64,000 bases of DNA, taken from contig NZ_CP024123.1 in NCBI RefSeq assembly GCF_002736105.1, positions 1,914,001 through 1,978,000 on the forward strand, written 5' to 3'. Both the position numbers and the translations under genes were made by a program. Shown piece after piece: positions 15,437 through 23,874 of the stretch. The notes under the pieces are model-generated. The model ran no database searches. It worked only from the letters and a program-made list of their open reading frames with translations, and was not told the DNA's origin. This DNA is from Solibacillus sp. R5-41 (GTDB lineage Bacteria > Bacillota > Bacilli > Bacillales_A > Planococcaceae). Position 1 is the stretch's first letter. Each line of letters starts with the position of its first letter.

Positions 15437-16342
15437 ATGAAGGACGTATATTTATTTAGTGGATTTTTAGGAAGTGGCAAAACGTCGATGTTAACGGACG
15501 TTATTCGACAGCTAAAGGAAAAGGGGTTAAAACCTGCTGTCATTATGAATGAACTCGGTAAATTGCCTTTTGACTCCCAAGCCGTTGAGGAAGATGTGCC
15601 CTTAAAAGAAATGCTTGAAGGATGTATTTGTTGTACTGGTTCTGAGAAGACAGAAGCACAAATACAGTCATTACTCCACGATCAGGAATTTGATGTACTC
15701 ATTATTGAAACAACCGGCGCAGCGCATCCAGTAGAGGCGTTAGATGCTGTGTACTCGCCGATATTTGCTGAGCAGCTGAATATTAAAGGAATTATTACCG
15801 TTGCTGATAGTAAATTATGGCTAGATCGCGCCAGTTTAACACCTCAAATCCGTTCATTATTTATGGAACAAATTCGCCATGCCCATTTATTATTAGCGAA
15901 TAAAATGGATTTACTAACTGAATCTGAGCAAGGTCAAGTCGTACTGGAACTGCAAGGGTTAAATCCGAATGCGTTTATTTTACAAACGACAAATGGACGA
16001 GTGCCACTTCAATTATTACAAAAGATGCAATCAACAGCACGTATTTCGAAAGATGAAATTGTTTCCGCGCGCATTGGGAAAAGTTTTAATTTGGGCTCTC
16101 GACTTATTGAATTCCAGGTTAGCTTTACACAGGAACAGTTTGAGGACTGGGTACGAACGCTGCCAGACACGGTTTACCGGATGAAAGGGTATGTGCCGAT
16201 CGACGGGGTGAAAAACCCAATGCTATTTCAATATGCATACGGAATGGTGCAATGGCTGCCAGAATTCATAAAGATGCCAGCAAAATTAGTGATTATCGGG
16301 GAGAATATTGAAAATTTACACGTTATTGGAGAGGGCAAATAA
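15437..16342 (+). CDS. CobW/COG0523-family G3E GTPase, metal-handling
   Basis: A P-loop GTPase thought to insert or sequester metal ions. The Walker A is GFLGSGKTS (residues 9-17). The metal-binding CxCC motif (C63-I-C65-C66) lies in EGCICCTGSE. The Walker B/switch region is VLIIETTGAAHP, and the guanine motif is NKMD in LLANKMDLL. The C-terminal CobW_C domain is short. Length (301) is typical. No zinc-responsive operator was found by eye upstream, so the metal is not determined. It sits between two terminators and is probably transcribed alone. Confidence 0.88.
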   Translation: MKDVYLFSGFLGSGKTSMLTDVIRQLKEKGLKPAVIMNELGKLPFDSQAVEEDVPLKEMLEGCICCTGSEKTEAQIQSLLHDQEFDVLIIETTGAAHPVEALDAVYSPIFAEQLNIKGIITVADSKLWLDRASLTPQIRSLFMEQIRHAHLLLANKMDLLTESEQGQVVLELQGLNPNAFILQTTNGRVPLQLLQKMQSTARISKDEIVSARIGKSFNLGSRLIEFQVSFTQEQFEDWVRTLPDTVYRMKGYVPIDGVKNPMLFQYAYGMVQWLPEFIKMPAKLVIIGENIENLHVIGEGK

Positions 16343-16420
16343 TCCGTCAACCCCTTTTGAAATGTAATAATCTCTTACATTGGGAAATTTTATAGTGAAA
16401 ATGAATAAGGAAATACTATA

Positions 16421-16481
16421 AAAAAGGCTTATAGATTGGTAGATGGCGTCATTACCAATTTATAGGCCTTTTTTTTTTCAA
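16421..16481 (+). terminator. Strong terminator after the CobW-type gene
   Basis: AAAAAGGC.TATAGATTGGTA pairs with TACCAATTTATAGGCC and a run of ten T follows. Confidence 0.85.
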
Positions 16482-16521
16482 ATTGTATTTTACGATAGGA
16501 GCATGAAAGGAGGCGTACGAA

Positions 16522-17520
16522 ATGAAAAAACAAGTAATGACATTTTGTGCAGTAATACTTTTAGCAACGCAAGCACCAGTTGCCAATGCAGAGGGGGCTA
16601 CTCAGAAATCCCCAGAGATTCCGAAGCGAGGATACAACTATCAATTAGCAAAATACAATCCATATGAAATGGTGCAATTAAAATATAAAGAAATGATGGG
16701 CTCAGAAGATTCGTCAAAGAATACATTTTCTTGCTACGGTTTGAAAATACCGTTCCCAATAGTAAATTGGGGTCAAATTGTAAAACCGGGTGAGAAACCA
16801 AATTGGAAGCCAGTAGAGAAGCCGGTTGAAAAGCCAGTAGAAAAACCAGTGGAGAAGCCGGTTGAAAAGCCAGTAGAAAAACCAGTGGAGAAGCCGGTTG
16901 AAAAGCCAGTAGAAAAACCAGTGGAGAAGCCGGTTGAAAAGCCAGTAGAAAAACCAGTGGAGAAGCCTATTGAAAAGCCAATAGAAAAACCAGTGGAGAA
17001 GCCTATTGAAAAGCCAGTAGAAAAACCAGTGGAGAAACCGATTGAAAAGCCAGTAGAAAAACCAATTGAAAAACCAGAAGACAAACCAGTTGTAAAACCA
17101 GGTGAACCAGAAGATGATAAGCAAGAACAGGGTTCATCAACGATTGATACAATCGAAGCAAAAGTTGTTGAATTAACAAATGTCGAACGTTCGAAACAAG
17201 GATTAAAGGCACTTCAAATCGATCGCCCATTAATGGCGTCAGCGCGTGAAAAATCACAGGATATGAAAATTAAAAACTATTTTTCACACACATCTCCGAC
17301 ATGGGGAAGTCCATTTGATCAAATGAAAAAGCTAGGTATTTCATACAAATCTGCAGGTGAGAATATTGCTAAAGGTCAACAAACTGCAGAAAAAGTAGTA
17401 GAAGCATGGATGAATTCAGCAGGTCACCGTGCCAATATTTTAAATGGTGACTATACGCATATTGGTGTGGGCTATGTAAAAGAAGGCAATATTTGGACAC
17501 AACAATTTATAAAAAAATAA
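16522..17520 (+). CDS. Secreted CAP-domain (SCP/PR1, YkwD-like) protein with (V/I)EKP repeat linker
   Basis: A strong ribosome site (AAAGGAGG) precedes the ATG. Residues 1-24 form a signal peptide ending near ANAE. Residues 98-185 are 22 consecutive four-residue (V/I)EKP units, an extended charged linker likely to span the cell wall. Residues ~210-332 are a CAP domain: [28 protein letters not shown]-like helix, [17 protein letters not shown] (His), AGENIAKGQ and [20 protein letters not shown] (His). Function is unknown in most bacteria. No LPXTG anchor is seen. Confidence 0.9.
   Translation: MKKQVMTFCAVILLATQAPVANAEGATQKSPEIPKRGYNYQLAKYNPYEMVQLKYKEMMGSEDSSKNTFSCYGLKIPFPIVNWGQIVKPGEKPNWKPVEKPVEKPVEKPVEKPVEKPVEKPVEKPVEKPVEKPVEKPVEKPVEKPVEKPIEKPIEKPVEKPIEKPVEKPVEKPIEKPVEKPIEKPEDKPVVKPGEPEDDKQEQGSSTIDTIEAKVVELTNVERSKQGLKALQIDRPLMASAREKSQDMKIKNYFSHTSPTWGSPFDQMKKLGISYKSAGENIAKGQQTAEKVVEAWMNSAGHRANILNGDYTHIGVGYVKEGNIWTQQFIKK
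16813..17076 (+). repeat. Coding tandem repeat, 22 x 12 bp with a 36-bp higher-order period
   Basis: Twelve-base units encoding VEKP or IEKP are arranged in triplets (GTTGAAAAGCCA, GTAGAAAAACCA, GTGGAGAAGCCG). The left two thirds are nearly uniform while the last eight units mix GTx and ATT/ATA codons. This is a site likely to vary in copy number. Confidence 0.95.
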
Positions 17521-17529
17521 GCAAACATA

Positions 17530-17566
17530 CGACAACCTACTTCGAATTAGAAGTGGGTTGTGTTTG
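17530..17566 (+). terminator. Terminator after the CAP-domain gene
   Basis: ACAACCTACTTC (17532-17543) and GAAGTGGGTTGT (17550-17561) pair with one G-U and are followed by a GTTTGGTTTT tail. Confidence 0.75.
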
Positions 17567-17811
17567 GTTTTAAAGGGGCAAATAGCCTAGAGATATGCAA
17601 ACTATTTATCGAAATTCAAGCTACATAATGACAGTATGTGCTTACAAGTTACGAGATATTGTCGATTTTTCTTGCGTAGGGATTTTTTTGAACGTTATAA
17701 TTGTGCTACAATGTTGGAATAGACGAGTGTTTATGAATCTTGCTAATTCAAACTCGCTTGATAACTTTTTGATTCCAGAGCAAGTTGATTGAAATGAAGG
17801 GGGAGGCAACT

Positions 17812-17898
17812 ATGGCTACTGAGCAAAGCTTCCAACCAGCAAATAAAATCAACCGTGGATTATTGAGAAGAATCCAACTATATATATTGAACATATGA
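17812..17898 (+). CDS. Possible small ORF or gene remnant, 28 residues
   Basis: ATG behind a very good GGGGGAGG site encodes MATEQSFQPANKINRGLLRR, then IQLYILNI. The following 280 bases contain no intact gene, but another frame reads VFAPYVPMQAYQVHTF near 17992-18066 before a stop, so this may be the first part of a decayed gene. I do not recognise it. Confidence 0.25.
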   Translation: MATEQSFQPANKINRGLLRRIQLYILNI

Positions 17899-18184
17899 AA
17901 ACTGCTTAATATTGAAATGAAAATCTAAATAAGAATCCGTCGCCTTGTTGCAAAAGCATACAGATGAGTCTTACAGATTTATGCTAATATTGTCTTTGCG
18001 CCTTATGTACCAATGCAAGCATATCAAGTACACACTTTTTTAGAATCTATATTAGAAAGTTTAAAGTAGCAGGAGGATTTCTCTAGTTCAACTTATATAC
18101 TTAATTAAAAAGAAGAAATGGCATGGATTTACAAAACGTTGCATAAAATTATACAAGAGAATTGACTGTGTTAGGAGTAAACGT
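17899..18184. other. Probable decayed coding sequence
   Basis: Short protein-like stretches (RIRRLVAKAYR; YANIVFAPYVPMQAYQVH, then LESILESLK) lie in frames broken by stops. No intact gene is present. The last bases carry the ribosome site of the murG-like gene. Confidence 0.3.
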
Positions 18185-19261
18185 ATGAAAGAAAAAACAA
18201 TAATATTAACAGGTGGGGGAACGGCTGGTCACGTATCTTTAAATGAAGCGATTATTCCATCGCTTTTTGAAGCGGGTTATAACGTTCACTATATTGGCTC
18301 ACATGATGGCATCGAAAAAGAATTAATTGGGAATGCGTTTCCCAAGTTACCTTACCATAGCATTTCTAGTGGAAAATTACGCCGCTACTTTTCAATGAAA
18401 AACTTTAGCGACCCATTCCGTGTATTAGCGGGGGTTGTGCAAGCATTTACGATCATAAAAAAAATAAAGCCTTCTATTATTTTTTCTAAGGGTGGATTCG
18501 TTTCTGTCCCGGTTGTGATGGCAGCTAAACTTGCGAATGTGCCGGTTGTAGTACATGAATCCGATGTAACGCCTGGATTAGCCAATAAATTAGCTTTGCC
18601 GTTTGCTTCACATATTTTTACCGTTTTTAAAGAGACGATGAAGCATCTACCAAATGACAAAGCGACGTGTACAGGGTCCATTATCCGTCAGCAATTATTT
18701 GATGGTGATAAAGCGCGAGGCTTGTCTTATTGTGGTTTCACAGAAGAGAAAAAAGTGTTGTTAGTGATGGGGGGGAGTTTAGGTTCTGTCGTCATTAACG
18801 ATGCGCTACGTGAAAATCTTGATGAATTATTAGAAGATTATCAAATTATCCACCTATGCGGGAAAGGGAATTTGGATGATGGTTTGACGTCACGAGCAGG
18901 GTATAAACAATTTGACTATGTGACAACAGAATTACCGGACTTACTTTATGCTTCCGATTATATCGTATCAAGAGCAGGATCAAATTCTATTTTCGAGTTT
19001 TTAGCTCTCCATAAACCGATGTTGTTAATTCCATTATCTGCTGCAAAAAGTAGAGGGGATCAAATTTTAAATGCGCGGTTATTTAAAAAACAAGGATTTG
19101 CGGAAGTTTTGGATGAAGAATCTATATCAAAATCATCATTTTTACGTGCCATCAAAAACTTAGAAGCACATGCCGATGAAATACAGGATCAAATGCTTGA
19201 TGTAGAACATCCAAAAACGCCAGCAGAAATGGTGTCGTTAATTACACAGTATGAGATCTAA
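18185..19261 (+). CDS. murG: MurG-type UDP-GlcNAc:lipid I N-acetylglucosaminyltransferase
   Basis: Transfers GlcNAc to lipid I to make lipid II at the inner face of the membrane. The glycine-rich N-terminal motif TGGGTAGHVS (residues 9-18) and the segments FSKGGFVSVPV, VHESDVTPGLANKL (family motif with HE), VMGGSLGS, and the UDP-GlcNAc site around YASDYIVSRAGSNSIFEFLA are all present. Length 358 is normal. TAGGAG precedes the ATG. The gene stands alone with its own terminator rather than in a division/cell-wall cluster, as for the extra MurG copies in some Bacillales, so a second murG elsewhere is possible. Confidence 0.9.
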   Translation: MKEKTIILTGGGTAGHVSLNEAIIPSLFEAGYNVHYIGSHDGIEKELIGNAFPKLPYHSISSGKLRRYFSMKNFSDPFRVLAGVVQAFTIIKKIKPSIIFSKGGFVSVPVVMAAKLANVPVVVHESDVTPGLANKLALPFASHIFTVFKETMKHLPNDKATCTGSIIRQQLFDGDKARGLSYCGFTEEKKVLLVMGGSLGSVVINDALRENLDELLEDYQIIHLCGKGNLDDGLTSRAGYKQFDYVTTELPDLLYASDYIVSRAGSNSIFEFLALHKPMLLIPLSAAKSRGDQILNARLFKKQGFAEVLDEESISKSSFLRAIKNLEAHADEIQDQMLDVEHPKTPAEMVSLITQYEI

Positions 19262-19283
19262 TCAATGCTGAATTCTTAATAAC

Positions 19284-19332
19284 GTAAAAAATGGCATTTT
19301 GACTTTTTCGTCTGAATGCCATTTTTGCGTTT
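19284..19332 (+). terminator. Terminator after the murG-like gene
   Basis: AAAAAATGGCATT pairs with AATGCCATTTTTGCG around GACTTTTTCGTCTG; T-rich tail. Confidence 0.7.
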
Positions 19333-19356
19333 ATAAAATATAGGGGGGAAATTCAC

Positions 19357-19393
19357 CTTTAAAAACCACCTATATTGAAAATAGGTGGCTTGG
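19357..19393 (-). terminator. Terminator of the GNAT gene
   Basis: On the minus strand GCCACCTATTTTC and its partner AATATAGGTGGT form a stem followed by a T run. Confidence 0.75.
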
Positions 19394-19397
19394 GATT

Positions 19398-19946
19398 TCA
19401 CATAGCTTGCTCTTCTTCATCATTAAGCGTATGCGCAGTTGTGATATAGAATAAATCTTTTGGTATTTTAAATAGATGAAATTTTGTTTCACCTAGATTA
19501 ATCTGTTCGAAAAGGACTGGATTCGATTGTTCCGCATCTACGACATAAGGTAATTTTAATGCGGCAGCTTTTGAGCGTTCATTTTCATTGCGAATTCGCA
19601 AAAAAACCGTGTTGAAGTCATACTCAAAAAAGAGTTCGTTTAAAAAGGCTAATTTCGCTTTCTGATTATAGCCTAATCCTTGGTAAGGCTGACCAATCCA
19701 TGTACCTAAAAATCCAGCGTCATCTTGAATATCAAAAATACTAATTGTGCCAATCGGAATACCCCACTCATCAATAATCGTTCTAGAAATGGCTTTTCCG
19801 TTAATTTCTTCTTCCATTAATTGTTTAGTCATAAATAGATATTCTTCAGCGGAAGTTGCTTTTTGTCGAACATAAGGAAATACAGTAGGATGTTTTATTA
19901 GTTCATATAATTCTGCAGTCTCGTATAGTTCTCTTTGTTTTAACAT
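19398..19946 (-). CDS. GNAT-family N-acetyltransferase
   Basis: An ATG behind AAAAGGAGG gives 182 residues. The acetyl-CoA binding pyrophosphate loop appears as GQPYQGLGYNQKAKLAFL (consensus Q/RxxGxG/A), preceded by the beta strand SRTIIDEWGIPIGTISIFD. The C-terminal strands (FNTVFLRIRNENERSKAAALK, here given as a landmark) fit the RimJ/RimL-like subgroup (Acetyltransf_3) that acts on protein N-termini or small molecules. The extra C-terminal ~40 residues (FHLFKIPKDLFYITTAHTL) are not part of the core domain. The substrate is unknown. Confidence 0.85.
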   Translation of the reverse strand: MLKQRELYETAELYELIKHPTVFPYVRQKATSAEEYLFMTKQLMEEEINGKAISRTIIDEWGIPIGTISIFDIQDDAGFLGTWIGQPYQGLGYNQKAKLAFLNELFFEYDFNTVFLRIRNENERSKAAALKLPYVVDAEQSNPVLFEQINLGETKFHLFKIPKDLFYITTAHTLNDEEEQAM

Positions 19947-20905
19947 GTGAAACGCCTCCTTTTAAGGAAAATGGTAGAGCCTGTTGAAAGTGTTAGAAAC
20001 ACAAATTTTTCTGAAATAGAAAAACCTTTTTAATAGATAAGGAAATACTCATATTGGAAAATCCACTTTAGGCATAGCAGTCACTTATATCTGTTTGACC
20101 GGAGTGGTGTCTTTCTAATCACAAGGCAGTAGTCATTTCGAACTTGATCCAATCTAAAAGAAATAGACGTTAAACTATGGTTTTAGCTTCCGTTGTTGCA
20201 ATCTATACTTGGCTTAGAAAAACAATATCGAAATAAGGTTAATACTGTTATTTTATAATAAAATAATCTCTCTTAGCAAGTGGATTTCTCGAAAAAACAA
20301 TTATTTCCTTGAAATCGATATTTTATTCAGAATAATCATAATACTACGAAATTTGGAGGATTAGGAAATACTTTTTATTTATACGAATCATTATATGAAC
20401 AAGAGTTAGAATGGGTTCTTTAATAGTTATTGTTGGCAAAAAATACATTGGAAATACGGTACATTATGAAAAATTTTCAACATCTATAAATAAGAGTAAA
20501 TTTATTTCTTGTGTGGTATAATAACCAAATTTTACCGACATGTTTCCGAGTGCAAAATATTTGTGCCAACGTATGAACGTGGTGTAGGCTTTATTAAAGT
20601 ATGTGTTACAATAATGAACCTTACAACACTTATTATTATAAAACGACATCGGTATAGAAAAGAAAGTTTTCATATAAAATGCGGGATGCATTAAACAAAG
20701 TGCTGTATATATTTTTATGTAACTTATCTTTATTTGTGATGTTACGATAATGGGTTTTTACATTATAAAAATTTTAGATGGAAAAATTCGGATTTTATGT
20801 TGTGAAATGTTCGGTGAAACAGTACAATATGTAAAATGGAATAATATAGGTGAATTAAAATTAGGTAATTCGGTGGGTTGAAGTACGGAGTTAGGAGGGA
20901 TAAAA
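19947..20905. other. Long intergenic region, 959 bases, no gene seen
   Basis: AT-rich. Small frames around 20464-20694 on both strands lack ribosome sites and protein-like composition. No tRNA, riboswitch or CRISPR-like pattern was seen. The right end holds the GGAGGG ribosome site of the GGDEF gene. It may contain a decayed gene or an unannotated RNA. Confidence 0.4.
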
Positions 20906-22954
20906 GTGGCTAGTATTGACTATACATTTGAACAATTAAATATCCTATTTGAAAATAGTCGCGATGCGGTATTTTACATGGAAAAAATAGAAGACGATTA
21001 CAAGTATATCTATTTAAATAATGCTGCGCTAAAACTGATAGAAAAGAATCCAATTGGAAAAACGGTTTGTCAGTCAACACCTCCTCATTTATCCAAAAAT
21101 ATACTTCATTATTACAATCTGTCATTTGAAAAGCATGAACAGGTTGATTTTGAAGATTTTACATATACTAAATCTGAGATTCGAAAGCAAAATACTTCTG
21201 CTGTTCCTATTACGAGGGGAGATAAACAGTTTGTCCTTGCGACAACAAAAGAAGTTCCTTTTAATCGTGATATGGAAGACAAATATTTATTTATGCGCTC
21301 CGTCTTTTTTAAATCGTTTTTATCCACTGTTTTAATCTCGACAGATTTACAATTGCTTGAAGCGAATCCGAAATTTGTTGAGGATTTTAATATTCAATTA
21401 GACGAGGTACACAAGAAAAATTTCTTCGATTTACCGTTTATTGATGAAAAAAGTGCGCCCTTATTAAAAAAATATTTAAAACAAGCTCAAAACGGTGCCA
21501 ATATTACGTCCAAAATGCTCTATTTTATAGATAAAGATAAAGTCCGAAGATGTTTTACGGCGACTTTTTCATCGTTAACAAGTAATGATAAAGTCATTGC
21601 CGTATTCGTTATTTTGCAAGAAATTACACAATTCATTAAACAGGGAGAAGAGTTAAAAACGACATCGCATGGGTTTGAAACATTTAAAGAGGCTATTAAT
21701 TCTGCTGCAGATGTTATTTTTGCAGATACAGAGGGTAGAATAGTGGACGTGAATGATCGGGTAATTCAAAATACCGGGTATACGCGTGAAGAACTGTTTG
21801 GTAAACCGCATTCTATTTTCAATTCTGGTATTCACTCGGATGATTATTTTAAAGATTTATGGACGACTGTGAACACTGGCGGGGTTTGGCGGAATGAAGT
21901 ATGTAATCGCAAGAAAAATGGCGATACGTATTGGGTAGATTCCACTATTATCCCTATGTTAAATGAGTTTGGGCAAATCCATCAATTTTTAACGATTCAA
22001 TTTAATATTTCTGCAAAAAAGAAATTGATGTCCGAGCTTTATCAAGTTGAACAAACTTTCCGAGCAATTACAGAAAATACGAATGATTTTATCGTTGTGA
22101 CGGATCAAGCTGGTAAAATTAAATATGCTTCTCCTTCCTATATTCGAAAATTAGGTTACTTAGAAAATGAACTCATTGGCAAGCCTTACGAACAGCTGTT
22201 GGGTGAGGAGAGTTTAAAAAAATGGCGTAATATTATTTCGCAAACGTACCCTAATAATAATGTAGAAAATAAAATGGAATTACTGCTCCAATCAAAAAAA
22301 TCGGAAAAAATTTGGACGGAAGGGAACTATACGATTACGATTGATTTTTCTCAAAATGAAATTTCAGAAATTATTATGGTTTCTCGTGAAATTACTGAAC
22401 GGAAAGAATTAGAAAACAAGCTTAGGTTTATGGCCTATCATGACAGTCTGACGCAATTGCCAAACCGCCGTTTATTAAATAAAGAATTTTTCCCTATTTT
22501 AGAGAAAGCGAATGCCAATTTTAATTCGGTTGCCTTTTTTTATATTGATGGAGACAATTTCAAACAAGTGAATGATGATTTTGGCCATGATATCGGGGAT
22601 GAGTTTTTAAGGGAATTTGGCCAAGCCCTCGTCCGCAGTGTCAAAAGTGAGGACTTAGTTGTACGCTTAGGTGGCGATGAATTTTTAATCGTCGTTACAG
22701 AATTATCTCGCAATGAAAATATCCGAATAAGGGAATTAGAAAAATATATTAATAATATTCGTGAAACATTAAAAATTGGTTTTGAAGTTCGAAATCATAA
22801 ATTTTCTCCAACATCTTCTATTGGCATTTCATGGTATCCAGAGCATGGAGACAGTTTAGATGAGTTAGTTGATTTAGCCGATCGCGCTTTATATAAAGCT
22901 AAACAAGTGCGTAAAAATAATTATGAAATTTGTGATATCATTTCGAATGCTTAG
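20906..22954 (+). CDS. Diguanylate cyclase with tandem PAS domains (PAS-PAS-PAS-PAS-GGDEF)
   Basis: GTG start behind TTAGGAGGG. The 682-residue protein has no transmembrane segment. Residues ~5-110 and ~130-245 look like divergent PAS folds. Residues ~258-375 (GFETFKEAINSAADVIFADT, NTGYTREELFGKPHSIFNSG, WRNEVCNRKKNGDTYWVDS) and ~385-505 are clear PAS/PAC domains. The GGDEF domain spans ~515-675 with an intact GGDEF motif at 589-593, so it should make cyclic-di-GMP. The inhibitory RxxD site is replaced by KSED, suggesting weak product inhibition. No EAL domain. A terminator follows directly. Confidence 0.92.
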   Translation: MASIDYTFEQLNILFENSRDAVFYMEKIEDDYKYIYLNNAALKLIEKNPIGKTVCQSTPPHLSKNILHYYNLSFEKHEQVDFEDFTYTKSEIRKQNTSAVPITRGDKQFVLATTKEVPFNRDMEDKYLFMRSVFFKSFLSTVLISTDLQLLEANPKFVEDFNIQLDEVHKKNFFDLPFIDEKSAPLLKKYLKQAQNGANITSKMLYFIDKDKVRRCFTATFSSLTSNDKVIAVFVILQEITQFIKQGEELKTTSHGFETFKEAINSAADVIFADTEGRIVDVNDRVIQNTGYTREELFGKPHSIFNSGIHSDDYFKDLWTTVNTGGVWRNEVCNRKKNGDTYWVDSTIIPMLNEFGQIHQFLTIQFNISAKKKLMSELYQVEQTFRAITENTNDFIVVTDQAGKIKYASPSYIRKLGYLENELIGKPYEQLLGEESLKKWRNIISQTYPNNNVENKMELLLQSKKSEKIWTEGNYTITIDFSQNEISEIIMVSREITERKELENKLRFMAYHDSLTQLPNRRLLNKEFFPILEKANANFNSVAFFYIDGDNFKQVNDDFGHDIGDEFLREFGQALVRSVKSEDLVVRLGGDEFLIVVTELSRNENIRIRELEKYINNIRETLKIGFEVRNHKFSPTSSIGISWYPEHGDSLDELVDLADRALYKAKQVRKNNYEICDIISNA

Positions 22955-22992
22955 ATTTGAGAAAAACAATCGACCTCATAAACTTTATATAG

Positions 22993-23040
22993 AAAGGCTT
23001 GTAGTACATTATTATGTGCACAAGCCTTTTTTCTTTCATC
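22993..23040 (+). terminator. Terminator after the GGDEF gene
   Basis: AAAGGCTTGTAG (22993-) pairs with CACAAGCCTTT (about 23019-23029), followed by six T. Confidence 0.8.
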
Positions 23041-23088
23041 AGCAGACATCTCTCACCTTAATAAGTAGTGAAAAGAATTCGCTCTTGA

Positions 23089-23116
23089 CGCAATTATGCC
23101 GAGGCGTAATTGATGT
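23089..23116. repeat. Partial copy of an intergenic palindromic repeat
   Basis: GCAATTATGCCGAGGCGTAATTGAT matches one end of the elements at 31.1, 38.1 and 49.0 kb (ATCAATTACGCCTCGGC on the other strand). The rest of the element is missing here. Confidence 0.6.
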
Positions 23117-23202
23117 AAGAAGTAAATCCATGTTACCAAAACAGTACTCATGTTAAAATAAATGGACTAAGTCACAAATTAACGATGTAGTGAGGTAATG
23201 AG

Positions 23203-23874
23203 ATGAAGCAAAAAATACTCGTAGTAGAAGATGAAAAAAATATTGCACGATTTCTAGAGCTAGAATTAAAGCATGAGCAATTTGAAGTGACGCTCGCATA
23301 TGATGGCAGAGCGGGGCTGGAATTGGCCACAACTGAACCATTTGATTGTATTTTATTAGATGTAATGTTGCCAGAGCTGAACGGCATTGAAGTGTGTCGT
23401 AGAGTTCGCAAGCAAAGTGACGTACCAATTCTATTGTTGACTGCACGAGATGCAGTGATGGACCGCGTCGCAGGGTTAGATGCAGGTGCGGATGATTATA
23501 TTGTGAAACCATTTGCCATTGAAGAATTACTTGCTAGAGTTCGGTCCATTTTGAGACGCGTTGGGCAAGTGAAATTGAGTGAACAGCTACAAGTCCGTGC
23601 GTTAATTATCGATACAGAGGCGTATGAGGTAATTTTTGAAGGGCATAAGCTTGAATTAACTCGGACAGAATATGATTTACTTAAACTTTTAGTGGAAAAT
23701 TTAAACCGAGTTTGTACGAGGGAGCTTATTTTAGAAGCGGTTTGGGGGTTTGATAATGAAGTGGAAACAAATGTAGTGGATGTTTATATCCGACATCTTC
23801 GTTCGAAACTGCAAACAACGGAGGCGCCCTATATTGAAACTGTGCGAGGCGTAGGATATGTGGTGAGAGGATGA
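23203..23874 (+). CDS. OmpR/PhoB-family response regulator (ArlR/YkoG-like)
   Basis: Residues 1-115 are a receiver domain: acidic pocket in VVEDEKN, phospho-acceptor D53 in ILLDVMLPELNG, and the conserved Lys in YIVKPF. Residues ~130-223 are a winged-helix DNA-binding domain (LTRTEYDLLKLLVEN, VDVYIRHLRSKL, IETVRGVGYVVRG). The sequence IARFLELELKHE...FAIEELLARVRSILRR strongly resembles ArlR of staphylococci and YkoG of Bacillus. Its stop overlaps the start of the kinase gene by 4 nt (ATGA), so translation is coupled. Target genes are not visible. Confidence 0.92.
   Translation: MKQKILVVEDEKNIARFLELELKHEQFEVTLAYDGRAGLELATTEPFDCILLDVMLPELNGIEVCRRVRKQSDVPILLLTARDAVMDRVAGLDAGADDYIVKPFAIEELLARVRSILRRVGQVKLSEQLQVRALIIDTEAYEVIFEGHKLELTRTEYDLLKLLVENLNRVCTRELILEAVWGFDNEVETNVVDVYIRHLRSKLQTTEAPYIETVRGVGYVVRG

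Noticed and set aside
16714-17257. Long minus-strand ORFs antisense to the CAP-domain gene
   Set aside because: They are mirror translations of the (V/I)EKP repeat, with repetitive FSTG or WFF composition and no ribosome site.
17595-17792. 65-codon plus-strand ORF
   Set aside because: No ribosome site and atypical composition; overlaps a region that looks non-coding.
20464-20694. Overlapping small ORFs on both strands before the GGDEF gene
   Set aside because: No ribosome sites, AT-rich composition and no recognisable protein features.
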